From contig JAIEMN010000002.1 in the NCBI GenBank assembly GCA_019752115.1, forward strand, positions 1 to 64,000: a stretch of 64,000 nucleotides of DNA, given 5' to 3'. Below are positions 27,695 through 37,111 of this stretch, one piece after another; position 1 is the first letter of the stretch; the number at the start of each line of letters is the position of its first letter. The stretch is from Gemmatimonadaceae bacterium (GTDB lineage: Bacteria > Gemmatimonadota > Gemmatimonadetes > Gemmatimonadales > Gemmatimonadaceae). Below the pieces are notes generated by a model. That model made no database searches and was not told the DNA's origin. It worked only from the letters and a program-made list of their open reading frames with translations. The position numbers were made by a program, and so were the translations under genes.

Positions 27695-27726
27695 GCCGCC
27701 GCCGGGTCGCTGACCTTGGCGGCGGC
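27695..27726 (+). terminator. GC-rich hairpin after the EamA gene
   Basis: GCCGCCGCC (27695-27703) pairs with GGCGGCGGC (27718-27726), with an inner GGTC/GACC pair. It lies eight bases past the EamA stop and before the epimerase gene. No T-run follows. Confidence 0.55.
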
Positions 27727-27795
27727 TGGCTCGTCCTTGTCGGGCGCCATCGTGTGGATGTCGCCGGTGGTGTCTCACCCTTGTCTGCTCTTTCC

Positions 27796-28812
27796 ATGGC
27801 CAAGATTCTGGTCACCGGCGCTGCCGGCTTCATCGGTTCGCACACGAGTCAGCGCCTGCTGGCGCGCGGCGATGAGGTCGTTGGCCTCGACAATGTGAAT
27901 GACTATTACGACCCGACGCTCAAGGAGGCCCGTCTGGCGCGCCTCACGTCGCAGCCCGGGTTCCGCTTCGTGCGCCTGGAGTTGGGCGACCGCGCGGGGA
28001 TGGACGCGCTCTTCAAGACCGAGCGCTTCGACAAGGTGATTCACCTCGCGGCGCAGGCGGGGGTGCGCTACTCGCTCACCAATCCGCACGCGTACGTGGA
28101 CAGCAACCTCGTGGGGTTCATGAACATCCTCGAGGGATGCCGGCACCATGGCGTGCAGCATCTCACCTATGCGTCGAGCTCGAGCGTGTATGGTGCGAAC
28201 ACGGCGATGCCCTTCTCGGTGCACCAGAACGTCGATCATCCGCTGTCGCTGTACGCGGCCACGAAGAAGGCCAATGAGCTGATGGCGCACACGTACAGCC
28301 ATCTGTATCAGCTGCCGACCACCGGCCTGCGCTTCTTCACGGTGTACGGCCCGTGGGGGCGCCCGGACATGGCGCTCTTCCTCTTCACGAAGGCGATTCT
28401 CGAAGGGAAGCCGATCGACGTGTTCAATCACGGCCAGATGCGCCGCGACTTCACGTACATCGACGACATCGTCGAAGGGGTGATCCGCACGAGCGATCAC
28501 ACCGCGCCGCCGAATCCCGCGTGGGATTCCAACGCGCCCGATCCGGCCACGAGCAAGGCGCCGTACCGCATCTACAACATCGGCAACAACAATCCGGTGG
28601 AGCTGATGCACCTCATCAGCACGCTCGAACAGTGCCTTGGCCGCACGGCCACGAAGAACATGCTGCCGCTGCAGGCGGGTGATGTGCCGGCGACGTATGC
28701 GAATGTGGATGCCCTCGTCGAGGACGTCGGCTTTCAGCCGGCCACGCCGATCGAGACGGGGGTCGCGCGCTTCGTGAACTGGTACAAGGAGTACTACCAG
28801 ATCGGCGACTGA
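27796..28812 (+). CDS. UDP-glucuronate 4-epimerase-like NAD-dependent sugar epimerase
   Basis: Encodes 338 residues of an extended short-chain dehydrogenase from the ATG at 27796. The NAD loop is [34 protein letters not shown] matches UDP-glucuronate 4-epimerases. The catalytic residues appear in YASSSSVYG and [11 protein letters not shown] (Tyr-x3-Lys), and the substrate region includes [19 protein letters not shown]. These enzymes convert UDP-GlcA to UDP-GalA for envelope polysaccharides in the cytoplasm. The gene stands alone between hairpins. NAD rather than NADP use is inferred from the acidic residue in VVGLDNV. Confidence 0.88.
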   Translation: MAKILVTGAAGFIGSHTSQRLLARGDEVVGLDNVNDYYDPTLKEARLARLTSQPGFRFVRLELGDRAGMDALFKTERFDKVIHLAAQAGVRYSLTNPHAYVDSNLVGFMNILEGCRHHGVQHLTYASSSSVYGANTAMPFSVHQNVDHPLSLYAATKKANELMAHTYSHLYQLPTTGLRFFTVYGPWGRPDMALFLFTKAILEGKPIDVFNHGQMRRDFTYIDDIVEGVIRTSDHTAPPNPAWDSNAPDPATSKAPYRIYNIGNNNPVELMHLISTLEQCLGRTATKNMLPLQAGDVPATYANVDALVEDVGFQPATPIETGVARFVNWYKEYYQIGD

Positions 28813-28824
28813 GCGGCCGCCGAT

Positions 28825-28847
28825 AGCGGTCGCCGATGGCGATCGCT
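28825..28847. terminator. Two-way hairpin between convergent genes
   Basis: AGCGGTCGCC (28825-28834) pairs with GGCGATCGCT (28838-28847), with one mismatch and a GAT loop. It occupies nearly all of the gap between the epimerase and the 28847-29395 gene. Confidence 0.55.
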
Positions 28848-29395
28848 TACCAGTAGAGCCCGACGAACCGCTTGCCGGTGGGCGACATCACGAGCGCCGG
28901 CCCGGGGAGGCGAACCGTGTGCAGGAGCTGCTTCACGGCCACCCAGGCGCGGTTGTTCCCCGGCAGGCGCGCGGCATCGAGATCGAGACCGATGGCGTAC
29001 TCCGAGCCCAACGGCCCATCGGTGATGCGACGGCCCACCGACAACCGCACGGGCGACGGCCAGGCCTGCGCCGCGCGCGCAGGGAGCAGATCGTGCACGT
29101 TCGTCGAGAGCCACACCGACGATCGGCTGTCATAGGTGCGGGCCCCGCGCGGGCCGCGGCGCACGAACATGCTGCGGGGCGCCGTGGAGAAGCTCGGCGT
29201 GATGGTGCCGATCACCCCCTCGAGCGCCGGGAGTGACGGGGCGTCGCGATGCGCCGGGGCATCCGGCTCCTGCGACCACGTCTTGAGCGGGGTCACGAGC
29301 GACAGGCCGATGGCGGCGAGCGCATGGCCCAGCACCCGGGCGGGGTGACGGGCGGAGTGCGTGAGGGATCCGAGGAGACGGGCGGCGGAGGTCAT
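28847..29395 (-). CDS. Exported hypothetical protein
   Basis: Encodes 182 residues. The N-terminus is basic and then hydrophobic (VLGHALAAIGLSLVTPLKTW), consistent with a signal peptide cleaved near TWSQEP. The mature part contains SSVWLSTNVHDLLPAR, LSVGRRITDGPLGSEYAIGL, and a C-terminus (VKQLLHTVRLP, GKRFVGLYW) with alternating hydrophobic residues, so a short outer-membrane or periplasmic beta protein is possible. I do not recognise the family. It is convergent with the epimerase. About 120 bp without features separate it from the SURF1 gene upstream. Confidence 0.6.
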   Translation of the reverse strand: MTSAARLLGSLTHSARHPARVLGHALAAIGLSLVTPLKTWSQEPDAPAHRDAPSLPALEGVIGTITPSFSTAPRSMFVRRGPRGARTYDSRSSVWLSTNVHDLLPARAAQAWPSPVRLSVGRRITDGPLGSEYAIGLDLDAARLPGNNRAWVAVKQLLHTVRLPGPALVMSPTGKRFVGLYW

Positions 29396-29515
29396 GCCCG
29401 GAGCTAGGGCAACCGTCGTGCCACAGCTGAGTTCGCCTGTATCCCTCTAGAGTAACGCCAGCATGGCGAGCTCAACCGTAGTCGCATGCCCGCAACTGCT
29501 GCGGCCGCGCAACAG

Positions 29516-30259
29516 TCACCCGACGTTTTCTGATCGCCGAGGGCGGCGCCCCGCGCCGGTGGCGAAGAAGCCGTAGCCGACCAGGAAGACCGTCGCGAAG
29601 CCGAACCACTGGAGCGCATAGGAGAGATGCGGCCCGTCGGTGATGGCGGGCGGCGGCACCCGGGCCGGACGCGTCACATCGCGGACGGTCGTGTCCCCCA
29701 GGGCCAGCAGGACGAAGGGGGCCAGCGGGGCGCCGGTGATCGCCGACAGGGTGTCCCGGTCGAGGGTCCGCACGGCCGTCGCCAGCGACGGCAGGCGGAC
29801 GGTTCCCGGCTTGGTCACCGTGAAGGAGGTAATGAGCCCCTCGAGCGCGAGCGTGTCCCCTTCGCGGGCCTTGGCGTGATCGATCGTGCGCCCGTCGGCC
29901 GCATACACATAGCCGCGCAGCAGCAGCACCGCGGTGTCGCCCCAGTCGGCATCGAGTGGGCGCACTGGTGTGAGCAGATACACCCCGGGCGAGCCCGCCT
30001 GCGACCGCGTGGCATACACCGCTTCGTGCGCATAGTCGGCCACACCGCGCAGGGTGGCCCGCCGCCAATGCGTGGCCGTGGTGTCTTCCGCGCGGAGCGC
30101 ACTCACACTCACCGCGGGCATCGCGCCGCGCGCGATCATCACCGCGTTCTTCGCCCGGCGTTCCTGCAAGCGCGACAGCTGCCAGATCCCCAACCGGACA
30201 CACACCGCCGACGCGACCACGGTGAGCACGCCAAAGACGATCATCCGCGCGCGCGTCAT
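29516..30259 (-). CDS. SURF1-family cytochrome oxidase assembly protein
   Basis: Encodes 247 residues with one helix at each end, the SURF1 layout. The N-terminal helix runs into VRLGIWQLSRLQERRAKN, the conserved G-x-W-Q-L-x-R-x3-K region. A beta domain follows (GVADYAHEAVYA, VLLLRGYVYAADG). The C-terminal helix follows PHLSYALQWFGFA, the conserved P-H-x2-Y-A-x-Q-W-F. SURF1/Shy1 helps deliver heme a to subunit I of aa3 oxidases in the inner membrane. Its start overlaps the glgB stop by four bases, although the functions seem unrelated. No oxidase genes are in the window. Confidence 0.9.
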   Translation of the reverse strand: MTRARMIVFGVLTVVASAVCVRLGIWQLSRLQERRAKNAVMIARGAMPAVSVSALRAEDTTATHWRRATLRGVADYAHEAVYATRSQAGSPGVYLLTPVRPLDADWGDTAVLLLRGYVYAADGRTIDHAKAREGDTLALEGLITSFTVTKPGTVRLPSLATAVRTLDRDTLSAITGAPLAPFVLLALGDTTVRDVTRPARVPPPAITDGPHLSYALQWFGFATVFLVGYGFFATGAGRRPRRSENVG

Positions 30260-32754
30260 GTCTTGGGCGTGCGCGTGGTGGGCTTGGTCGTGGGCGTCGA
30301 GGGCGACGTCGCCGGCTTCGGGTCCTTCGCCGCTTTCGGTTCCTTCGCCGCTTTCGGCTCCTTGGCCGGCTTCGGTGCCTTGGTCGGCTTCGGCTCCTTG
30401 ATCGGCTTCGCCTCCTTCACCGGTTTCGGTTCCTTCGCTGGCTTCACCGCCTTCGTCGCCTTGGCCGGCTTCGTGCCCTCCCGGCCCTTCGTGCCCTTTC
30501 GCCCGGCAGTGGCGGTTTTCGTTGCCACGGCCGTCTCAGCAGTCGGCACGACAACCGGCGGTGTCAGGCGCGGTCCGTCGAACACCAGCATCGCCAACGG
30601 CGGTAGCGCCACCACGATGCTCTGCGCGAAGCCGTGATACGGCACCGCCTCCGTCTCAGCCTCGACCTCCACCGGATACCCACTCCCCGCGAACTCCGGT
30701 GCATCGGAGTTGAGCACCAGCGTGTAGCGCCCCGCACTCGGCACGCCGAGCCGATAGCCCGGGCGCGGCACCGGGGTGAGGTTGAGCGCCACCACCGCGT
30801 GCGCCTCGCCATCTAGGCGCGCATACGAATACACGCTCTTCTCGCGGTCGGCCACATCGATCCAGCGATAGCCGGCGGGATCATGATCCAGACGCCAAAA
30901 GGCTGAGCGCTCGCGATACATCGCGCCAAGCGCCGCCATGTACTCCAGCAGACCACGGCGCGACGGATCTTCGAGCAGGTGCCACTCGAGACTCACGTCG
31001 TGATTCCACTCGTGATAGCTGCCGAGCTCCGTCCCCATGAAGAAGAGGCTCTTCCCCGGACGCGTGACCGAATAGCCGATCAGCGCGCGCAGGTTCGCGA
31101 GCTGCTGCCACGCATCGCCGGGCATGCGCCCCAGCAGCGACTTCTTGAGATGCACCACTTCGTCGTGCGAGAGCGGATTGACGAACTTCTCGCTCCACTC
31201 GTACCAGATCGCGAACGTCAGCTTGTCGTGCGCTCCCTTCCGGAAGAAGGGGTCGATCTTGAAGTAGTCGAGGGTGTCATGCATCCACCCCATGTTCCAC
31301 TTGAAGGTGAACCCCAGTCCGCCTTCACTGATCGGGTGCGTGACCTTGGGCCACGCCGTGCTTTCCTCGGCGATCGTCACCACACCCGGATACAGCGAGT
31401 GCACGGCGTGGTTGAGCTGCTTGAGGAAGCTCACCGCCTCGAGGTTCTCCCGCCCGCCGTACTGATTGCGGAGCCACTGGCCGGCCTCGCGTCCGTAGTC
31501 GAGATACAGCATCGAGGCCACGGCATCCACGCGGAGTCCATCGATGTGGAACTCCTCAATCCAGTACAGCGCATTCGCCACGAGGAAGTTGCGCACCTCG
31601 TGCCGTGCGTAGTTGAAGATGTGCGTCCCCCACTCGGGATGATCGCCGAGCCGTGGATCCTCGTGCTCGTACACGGCCGTGCCGTCAAAGCGGCGCAGCG
31701 CCCAATCATCCTTGGGAAAGTGGGCCGGCACCCAGTCGAGGAGCACGCCGATCCCCTGCTGATGCAGCGTGTCCACGAGGAAGCGGAAATCATCGGGGGT
31801 GCCGAAGCGCGAGGTAGGGGCGTAGTAGCCGCCGACCTGATAGCCCCACGAGCCGCCGAAGGGGTGTTCCTGCACCGGCAGCAGCTCCACATGCGTAAAG
31901 CCAAGGCGGCGCACGTGGTCTGCCAACCTCGGCGCGATCTCGCGATAGGTGAGCGTGCGGTTGTTCTCGCCGCGCATCCACGAGCCCAGATGGACCTCGT
32001 ACACCAGCATCGGCTCACGCTGCGGATCGGCTTCGGCGCGCTGCGTCAGCCACCCGCCATCATTCCAGTCGTACGTGCGCGGGGCCTGCACGATCGACGC
32101 GTAGCCCGGGCCCTGCTCCAACTTGAAGGCGTATGGGTCCGTCTTGATGCGAATCGCGCCACTCGCCGTGCGGATCTCGTACTTGTAGAGCGCGCCGTCA
32201 TGAATACCGGGGACGAACAGCTCGAAGACGCCGCTGGCGCCGAGCAGGCGCATGGTGTGCGCCCGTCCATCCCACTGATTGAACGGCCCGATGAGCGACA
32301 CGCGCGACGCATTCGGCGCCCACACCGCGAAGGCCGTGCCCTCCACGCCATCGAGCGTGCACGGATGCGCGCCCAGCTTCTCCCACAGACGCAGATGCCG
32401 CCCTTCGTTGAAGAGATGGAGATCCATCTCGCCGAGGGTGGGCAGGAAGCGATAGGGATCGTCGCACTCCTCGACCTCACCGGTGTCCCACGTGACCACG
32501 AAGCGATAGCGCAGGGGGACCTGCCGATCACTCAGGAACGCCGCATGGATGCCGTAGGCGTCCCGCTCCATGGGGGTCACGTGCTCGCCGAGCTTCACCG
32601 CCACCGCGCGGGCGCGCGGGAGCCACGCGCGGATCACGACACCGGAGACGCCATCCACCTGCGCGGCGTGGGCGCCGAGGATGTCGTGCGGCGCAACGGA
32701 ATCGCCGCGCACCAATCGGGCGGCGGCCTGGGCGGAGACGGGAGGCACGGTCAT
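30256..32754 (-). CDS. glgB: 1,4-alpha-glucan branching enzyme with histone-H1-like C-terminal tail
   Basis: Encodes 832 residues from the ATG at 32754. It introduces alpha-1,6 branches into glycogen. An N-terminal GlgB-type domain is followed by a CBM48 (GTAFAVWAPNASRVSLIG), and then a GH13 barrel with YEVHLGSWMR, GLRVDAVASMLY (nucleophile Asp), TIAEEST (acid/base Glu) and NPLSHDE. Ordinary bacterial GlgB ends around 640-750 residues. Here about 90 extra residues follow MLVFDGP: a Lys/Pro/Ala-rich low-complexity tail of KEPKPA-type hexapeptides (encoded at 30311-30436) resembling histone H1. Such a tail is not known for this enzyme family to me and may bind polyanions. The SURF1 start overlaps its stop. 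Confidence 0.93.
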   Translation of the reverse strand: MTVPPVSAQAAARLVRGDSVAPHDILGAHAAQVDGVSGVVIRAWLPRARAVAVKLGEHVTPMERDAYGIHAAFLSDRQVPLRYRFVVTWDTGEVEECDDPYRFLPTLGEMDLHLFNEGRHLRLWEKLGAHPCTLDGVEGTAFAVWAPNASRVSLIGPFNQWDGRAHTMRLLGASGVFELFVPGIHDGALYKYEIRTASGAIRIKTDPYAFKLEQGPGYASIVQAPRTYDWNDGGWLTQRAEADPQREPMLVYEVHLGSWMRGENNRTLTYREIAPRLADHVRRLGFTHVELLPVQEHPFGGSWGYQVGGYYAPTSRFGTPDDFRFLVDTLHQQGIGVLLDWVPAHFPKDDWALRRFDGTAVYEHEDPRLGDHPEWGTHIFNYARHEVRNFLVANALYWIEEFHIDGLRVDAVASMLYLDYGREAGQWLRNQYGGRENLEAVSFLKQLNHAVHSLYPGVVTIAEESTAWPKVTHPISEGGLGFTFKWNMGWMHDTLDYFKIDPFFRKGAHDKLTFAIWYEWSEKFVNPLSHDEVVHLKKSLLGRMPGDAWQQLANLRALIGYSVTRPGKSLFFMGTELGSYHEWNHDVSLEWHLLEDPSRRGLLEYMAALGAMYRERSAFWRLDHDPAGYRWIDVADREKSVYSYARLDGEAHAVVALNLTPVPRPGYRLGVPSAGRYTLVLNSDAPEFAGSGYPVEVEAETEAVPYHGFAQSIVVALPPLAMLVFDGPRLTPPVVVPTAETAVATKTATAGRKGTKGREGTKPAKATKAVKPAKEPKPVKEAKPIKEPKPTKAPKPAKEPKAAKEPKAAKDPKPATSPSTPTTKPTTRTPKT
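30311..30436 (-). repeat. Seven 18-bp tandem repeats encoding the GlgB tail
   Basis: Read on the plus strand, seven 18-bp units begin GCCGGCTTCGG or a close variant (GCCGCTTTCGG, GTCGGCTTCGG, ATCGGCTTCGC, ACCGGTTTCGG) and end CTCCTTC or CTCCTTG. On the coding strand each gives a KEPKPA-like hexapeptide. The unit length keeps the frame, so copy number can change by slippage without breaking the gene. Confidence 0.85.
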
Positions 32755-32776
32755 GTTACAGAAAATAGCGACCCCC

Positions 32777-33586
32777 TCAGAAGAGTGTCGCCTGATCCCC
32801 AATCGACGCCGGATCCACCGTCGGTAGGCCGAGGCGCTGCTGCAGCATGCGGACGCTCGCGGGCGCGTGGCCGGCGAAGTGGTTGTTTACGAACCCGTAG
32901 ATCTCCCGCACCTGCCCCTGCAGCACCGGGATCATCTGCGCCCAGGCATCGAGCTCGGCGCTCCGATCGAACTGCAGGTGGGAGTAGTCCGTGATCGCGC
33001 GGTCGGGGCCCATCCAGCGGAGATAGGCGAAGTCAGCCGTGGGCATCCCACACAGCTTGAGCAGCCACTCGCGGGGAATCCAGCGCCCATCGCTCAGCGC
33101 CAACGCGACATTGTGCTGCTGCAGCAGCGTCAGCGTGCGCTTCCGGATCCACGCCGACTGCCGGAACTCCACCGCAAAGCGGAGATCACGCGGCAACTGG
33201 GCCAGGAACTCGGCGAAGGGCCCGCCCTCATGGGGCGCGAAGTCGGGGCCGCACTGAATGAGGATCGGGCCAAGCTTGGGGCCGAGCTCGCGCATGCGAT
33301 CGGTGAAGGCCTGCAACACGTCGAGCGCGTCCACGAAGCGGCGCTCGTGGGTGATCTCCTGCGGCAGCTTGGCCGTGAAGACGAATCCGTCGGGAACGCG
33401 CGAGGCCCAGCCGCGCACGGTGCTCACCGGCGGAATGGCGTAGAACGTCGAGTCGATCTCCACCACGCGAAAGGCGCGGGCGAACAGGCGCAGAAAATCC
33501 GCCGGGCGAGTGCCCTCCGGATAGAAGGGCCCGACCCAGGCCGGGTAATTCCACCCTTGTGTGCCGAAGTGGAGTGAAGCGGGCAT
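32777..33586 (-). CDS. DUF72 family protein (YecE-like)
   Basis: Encodes 269 residues from the ATG at 33586. DUF72 is a TIM-barrel family of unknown function. The hallmarks are HFGTQGWNYPAWVGPFYPEG at the N-terminus, the VVEIDSTFYAIPP strand, FTAKLPQEITHER, LIQCGPDF, VEFRQSAW, and the C-terminal IYGFVNNHFAGHAP. Most members lie near DNA or stress genes, but no activity is established. The gene ends 22 bp upstream of glgB on the same strand. The opposite-strand neighbour is divergent across a 240-bp gap with no strong promoter seen. A longer frame upstream of 33586 is a shadow of the divergent genes. Confidence 0.9.
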   Translation of the reverse strand: MPASLHFGTQGWNYPAWVGPFYPEGTRPADFLRLFARAFRVVEIDSTFYAIPPVSTVRGWASRVPDGFVFTAKLPQEITHERRFVDALDVLQAFTDRMRELGPKLGPILIQCGPDFAPHEGGPFAEFLAQLPRDLRFAVEFRQSAWIRKRTLTLLQQHNVALALSDGRWIPREWLLKLCGMPTADFAYLRWMGPDRAITDYSHLQFDRSAELDAWAQMIPVLQGQVREIYGFVNNHFAGHAPASVRMLQQRLGLPTVDPASIGDQATLF

Positions 33587-33769
33587 GTCCGAAAGCTCGA
33601 TGTGGCACTCGGACACACGCAAGCGGTCAATGAGCGGTCCGCCGGCACCCGATGCAGTGCCTGCGGCCTGTGTCGCATTCACACCAGCGCAACACCGACG
33701 CCATTCGTCACACCGGCCCGCCACTGGACCCGCCGCCGAATCCCTCGTGCGGCCGCGCCGTATCGAAAG

Positions 33770-33797
33770 CACGGAGCCGCAACCGCATGGCTCCGTG
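33770..33797 (+). promoter_or_regulatory. Leader hairpin before the first small paralog
   Basis: CACGGAGCC (33770-33778) pairs perfectly with GGCTCCGTG (33789-33797), ending 29 bases before the ATG at 33827. It may be a leader structure or an operator. It is the only structured element I see in the 33587-33826 gap. Confidence 0.4.
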
Positions 33798-33826
33798 TAT
33801 CCCACCTTGCTCGCGGAGATCGATAT

Positions 33827-34315
33827 ATGCTGACGCTCGTGATCGCTGCCCTTACCGCCGTGAATACCGCCGCCGCCATGCCCGCCGCGCGCGCCACGGC
33901 TTCCACTCCCGTCGTGGCGGAACCGACCCGCTCGGCGGAACACATCGCCAAGGCGCGCCGTGCCCTCGTCCAGGGCGAACTGCAGGAGGCGCGACGGGAG
34001 TATGTGATCGCGTCGGCGCTCGATCGTGACGAAGGCAAGCTGCCGGCGGAGGCCGCGTTCGGTCTCGCGCAGGTGCTTTTCTCGCAGTTCGACGAGAAGG
34101 GCGCCGCCAAGGTGCTCGATCAGCTGGCGGATGAAGCATCGGCCAAGGGCGATGCGGACACCGAAGCGCGCGCACTGACCGATGCCGTGTGGCTCAATCT
34201 GAATACGCACCAAACCGCGCGCGCCCGTGTCGATGCGGAGCGCCTGCGCGAGCTGCTGAAGGGCGAACGCCTCTCGACGGAGACGCGCGCGTACATCACC
34301 GCCCGTATCCGCTAA
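33827..34315 (+). CDS. Exported small helical protein, paralog 1
   Basis: Encodes 162 residues from the ATG at 33827, with GCGGAG at about the right distance upstream. The N-terminus is a signal peptide (MLTLVIAALTAVNTAAAMPA). The body is all-helical and TPR-like: KARRALVQGELQEARREYVIA, DEGKLPAEAAFGLAQVLFSQ, then TEARALTDAVWLN. It is a tandem paralog of the next gene, with clearly shared blocks (EARREYV, LP.EAA.GLA.VL, DTEARAL.DA). The two proteins may be periplasmic scaffolds. No family name is assigned with confidence. Confidence 0.7.
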   Translation: MLTLVIAALTAVNTAAAMPAARATASTPVVAEPTRSAEHIAKARRALVQGELQEARREYVIASALDRDEGKLPAEAAFGLAQVLFSQFDEKGAAKVLDQLADEASAKGDADTEARALTDAVWLNLNTHQTARARVDAERLRELLKGERLSTETRAYITARIR

Positions 34316-34342
34316 TCCACGACCATCAACCGGAGTGCGATC

Positions 34343-34837
34343 ATGCTGATCACGACTTTGCTGATGGCGTTGCACACGACCATCGCCACGCCCGCCGCCG
34401 ATCCGGCGGCTCTGTTGCCGATTCACGCCGTTGCCCGCGCGGCGGCCTCCCTCTCCATGGAACCGGACTACCTCGCCCGGGCCATGGCGGCCGAAGCGGC
34501 CGGTGACCTTGAGACGGCCCGTCGGGAGTACGTCGTGGCGGTCGCGCTCGAGCGCGATTCGGGCCGCCTCCCCACTGAAGCGGCGTATGGCCTCGCCTTC
34601 GTGCTGAACGAGCAGGGGAAGTATCGGGAGAGCGCCGCGGTACTCGAGGCGCTCGCCAACGATGCCTCTGCCAAGCACGACACCGATACCGAAGCGCGTG
34701 CCCTGCTCGACGCGCTCTACCTCAACAGCCGGGCTCACCGGCATGCGCACGCCCGTGACAACATGGAGCGGCTGACCATGCTGGCCAAGCACCCGGCGCT
34801 CGCGCCGTCCCTGCGCAAGCGCATCACCGCGATCTGA
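34343..34837 (+). CDS. Exported small helical protein, paralog 2
   Basis: Encodes 164 residues from the ATG at 34343, preceded by CCGGAG. A signal peptide is likely (MLITTLLMALHTTIATPA). The helical body repeats the blocks of the preceding gene: GDLETARREYVVAVALERD, LPTEAAYGLAFVLNEQGKY, DTDTEARALLDALYLN. The pair arose by duplication and then diverged, with copy 2 carrying extra histidines (SRAHRHAHARDN). It lies 27 bp downstream of copy 1 and 15 bp from the convergent AttH-like gene. A TPR-like role in protein interaction is an inference from helix pattern only. Confidence 0.7.
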   Translation: MLITTLLMALHTTIATPAADPAALLPIHAVARAAASLSMEPDYLARAMAAEAAGDLETARREYVVAVALERDSGRLPTEAAYGLAFVLNEQGKYRESAAVLEALANDASAKHDTDTEARALLDALYLNSRAHRHAHARDNMERLTMLAKHPALAPSLRKRITAI

Positions 34838-34852
34838 GCCGCGCAGGCGGCG

Positions 34853-36387
34853 CTAGCGGTACGTCTCGAAGAACCCGCGGCCGCGTCCCGACAGGGCGCG
34901 GCCGCGGATGCGTCCGCTCAACGCCGCGTCGCCGGCCATCTGCACAAACCACGGGCGCGTGAGATTGCGGGCGTACGCGCCCTCCCCGCGCTCGATCAGC
35001 CCCAGCCGGGTGTCCGTTGCCACGGCATCGTCGATCGTGAGCGTGACGCGCAGCGTGTCGGCGCCGCGCACGTCCACCAGTTCGGCCGTGGCCGGGACCT
35101 TGAGCGGTCCCTCGCGCGTCATGACCACGCGCGCGTCGTCATAGCGAATGGACTTGGGGCGGAAGAGCGCCAGGAACCCCTGCGCATCCGTGACGTACAC
35201 GAACAGCGGCGACGTGCCACCACTGTCTTCCGGTGCGACGCGGCCATAGAGCAGCGTATACTCACCCGCTCGCGTGGCGCCCCATTCCCAGGTCACCCCA
35301 CGCCACCCACCCCAGTTGTGATCGTGATAGCTCTGCGCGGCGCTGTAGGCGGTACACGCGCCGGCCACGCAGATCGCCCCTGACGCCTCGGCGCGCAGCG
35401 CGGGGACGGCGTAGCCACTCGTGAAATCGCCACTCACCAGCTGGGCGCCGGGAAACTCCACGCGCGGTGTGGGGGCCACCGTCAGGTCCAGCGTCAACGG
35501 CGTGCCCCGGCCCTCCTCGCGCGCTTCCGCGTGCAACGCATACCGCCCATCGGGCTGCACGGTCACCGTGCTGTTGCCGATGCGCAGATTGGCGTCGGTG
35601 GTGCTGAAGCGCACCTGCTGGCGCGGCACGCGCTGCACGAAGCGGCGCGGCGGTTTGCCGCGCTCGTGCAAGGTGACCAGCATCTGCCCGCCCCAGAGCG
35701 TGTCGCGCACATCGCCGCCCACGAGGAACGTGATGAACGCCCACCGCGTCGCGTCGGGCGAGAGCACATTAAAGTAGTGCCACTCGCCCCACGTCGCCGG
35801 GTTCGGCATGTCCGGCGCCGGCAGATGGAAGTGATCGATATCGTGCCGCAACTCCGCCAGTGTAGGCGCGCTCCATCGGCGATCCGCATCGTCATCGCCC
35901 CACGCGCCCTGCACGATGCGGGGCATGGCGCCGAGCGCCGCGGTCGCGCTCGGCAACTCACCGGTGGCACGCACGGCATGCTCCACGCCATCGGCGGTGG
36001 TGAGATAGAGCAGCTTGCCCTCGAGCTGCGGTGCGGCCACCGACACGGCATCTGCAAGGCGCGGCGAGGTCAGCACCTGCCGATGCACAAAGCGCGCGTT
36101 GGGCACCGAGAAGAAAAGCCCCCCGAGACCACCGGTGGTGAGCACTTCCACGTCGATCCCCTCGGGGAGCACCGTGATGGCCCCGCCGCCCACGAGGCGC
36201 TCCTGACTGGCCTGTCGCACCATCGCCTCGCCCACCGCGAGCAGCACGATCATCACCCCGACGCCCACGCCAAAGCCGCTGCACAGCAGGAACGCACGCC
36301 ACGGCCGCGAGGCCACCGTGCGCCACGCCAGCAGCCACGACATCGCCAGGCGCATCGCCCCCGGGCGTTCGACGGCGCCAGGTCCCG

Positions 36388-36391
<4 letters not shown>
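34853..36391 (-). CDS. AttH/CrtC-family protein fused to an FtsX-like N-terminal segment
   Basis: Encodes 512 residues from the ATG at 36391. The central and C-terminal part shows the AttH/CrtC (carotenoid hydratase-like) lipocalin signature: LAELRHDIDHFHLPAP, EWHYFNVLSPD, and SYHDHNWGGWRG, whose HDHNWG is the family hallmark. The first 60 residues (AWRTVASRPWRAFLL, VGVGVMIVLLAVGEAMVRQ) are a membrane helix of the FtsX/MacB permease type, so the protein is probably membrane-anchored with a periplasmic lipocalin. It overlaps the ABC ATPase by four bases. Known AttH proteins accompany an AttEFG transporter, which is also encoded here. Confidence 0.7.
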
Positions 36392-37107
<716 letters not shown>

Positions 37108-37111
37108 AGTC

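Noticed and set aside
29627-30637. Plus-strand frame with Phe/Gly repeats opposite SURF1 and the glgB tail
   Set aside because: It is the antisense of the 18-bp glgB tail repeats and SURF1; no start signal.
33587-34792. N-terminal extension of the DUF72 protein on the minus strand
   Set aside because: It runs antisense through both small exported paralogs; family members begin at about the 33586 ATG.
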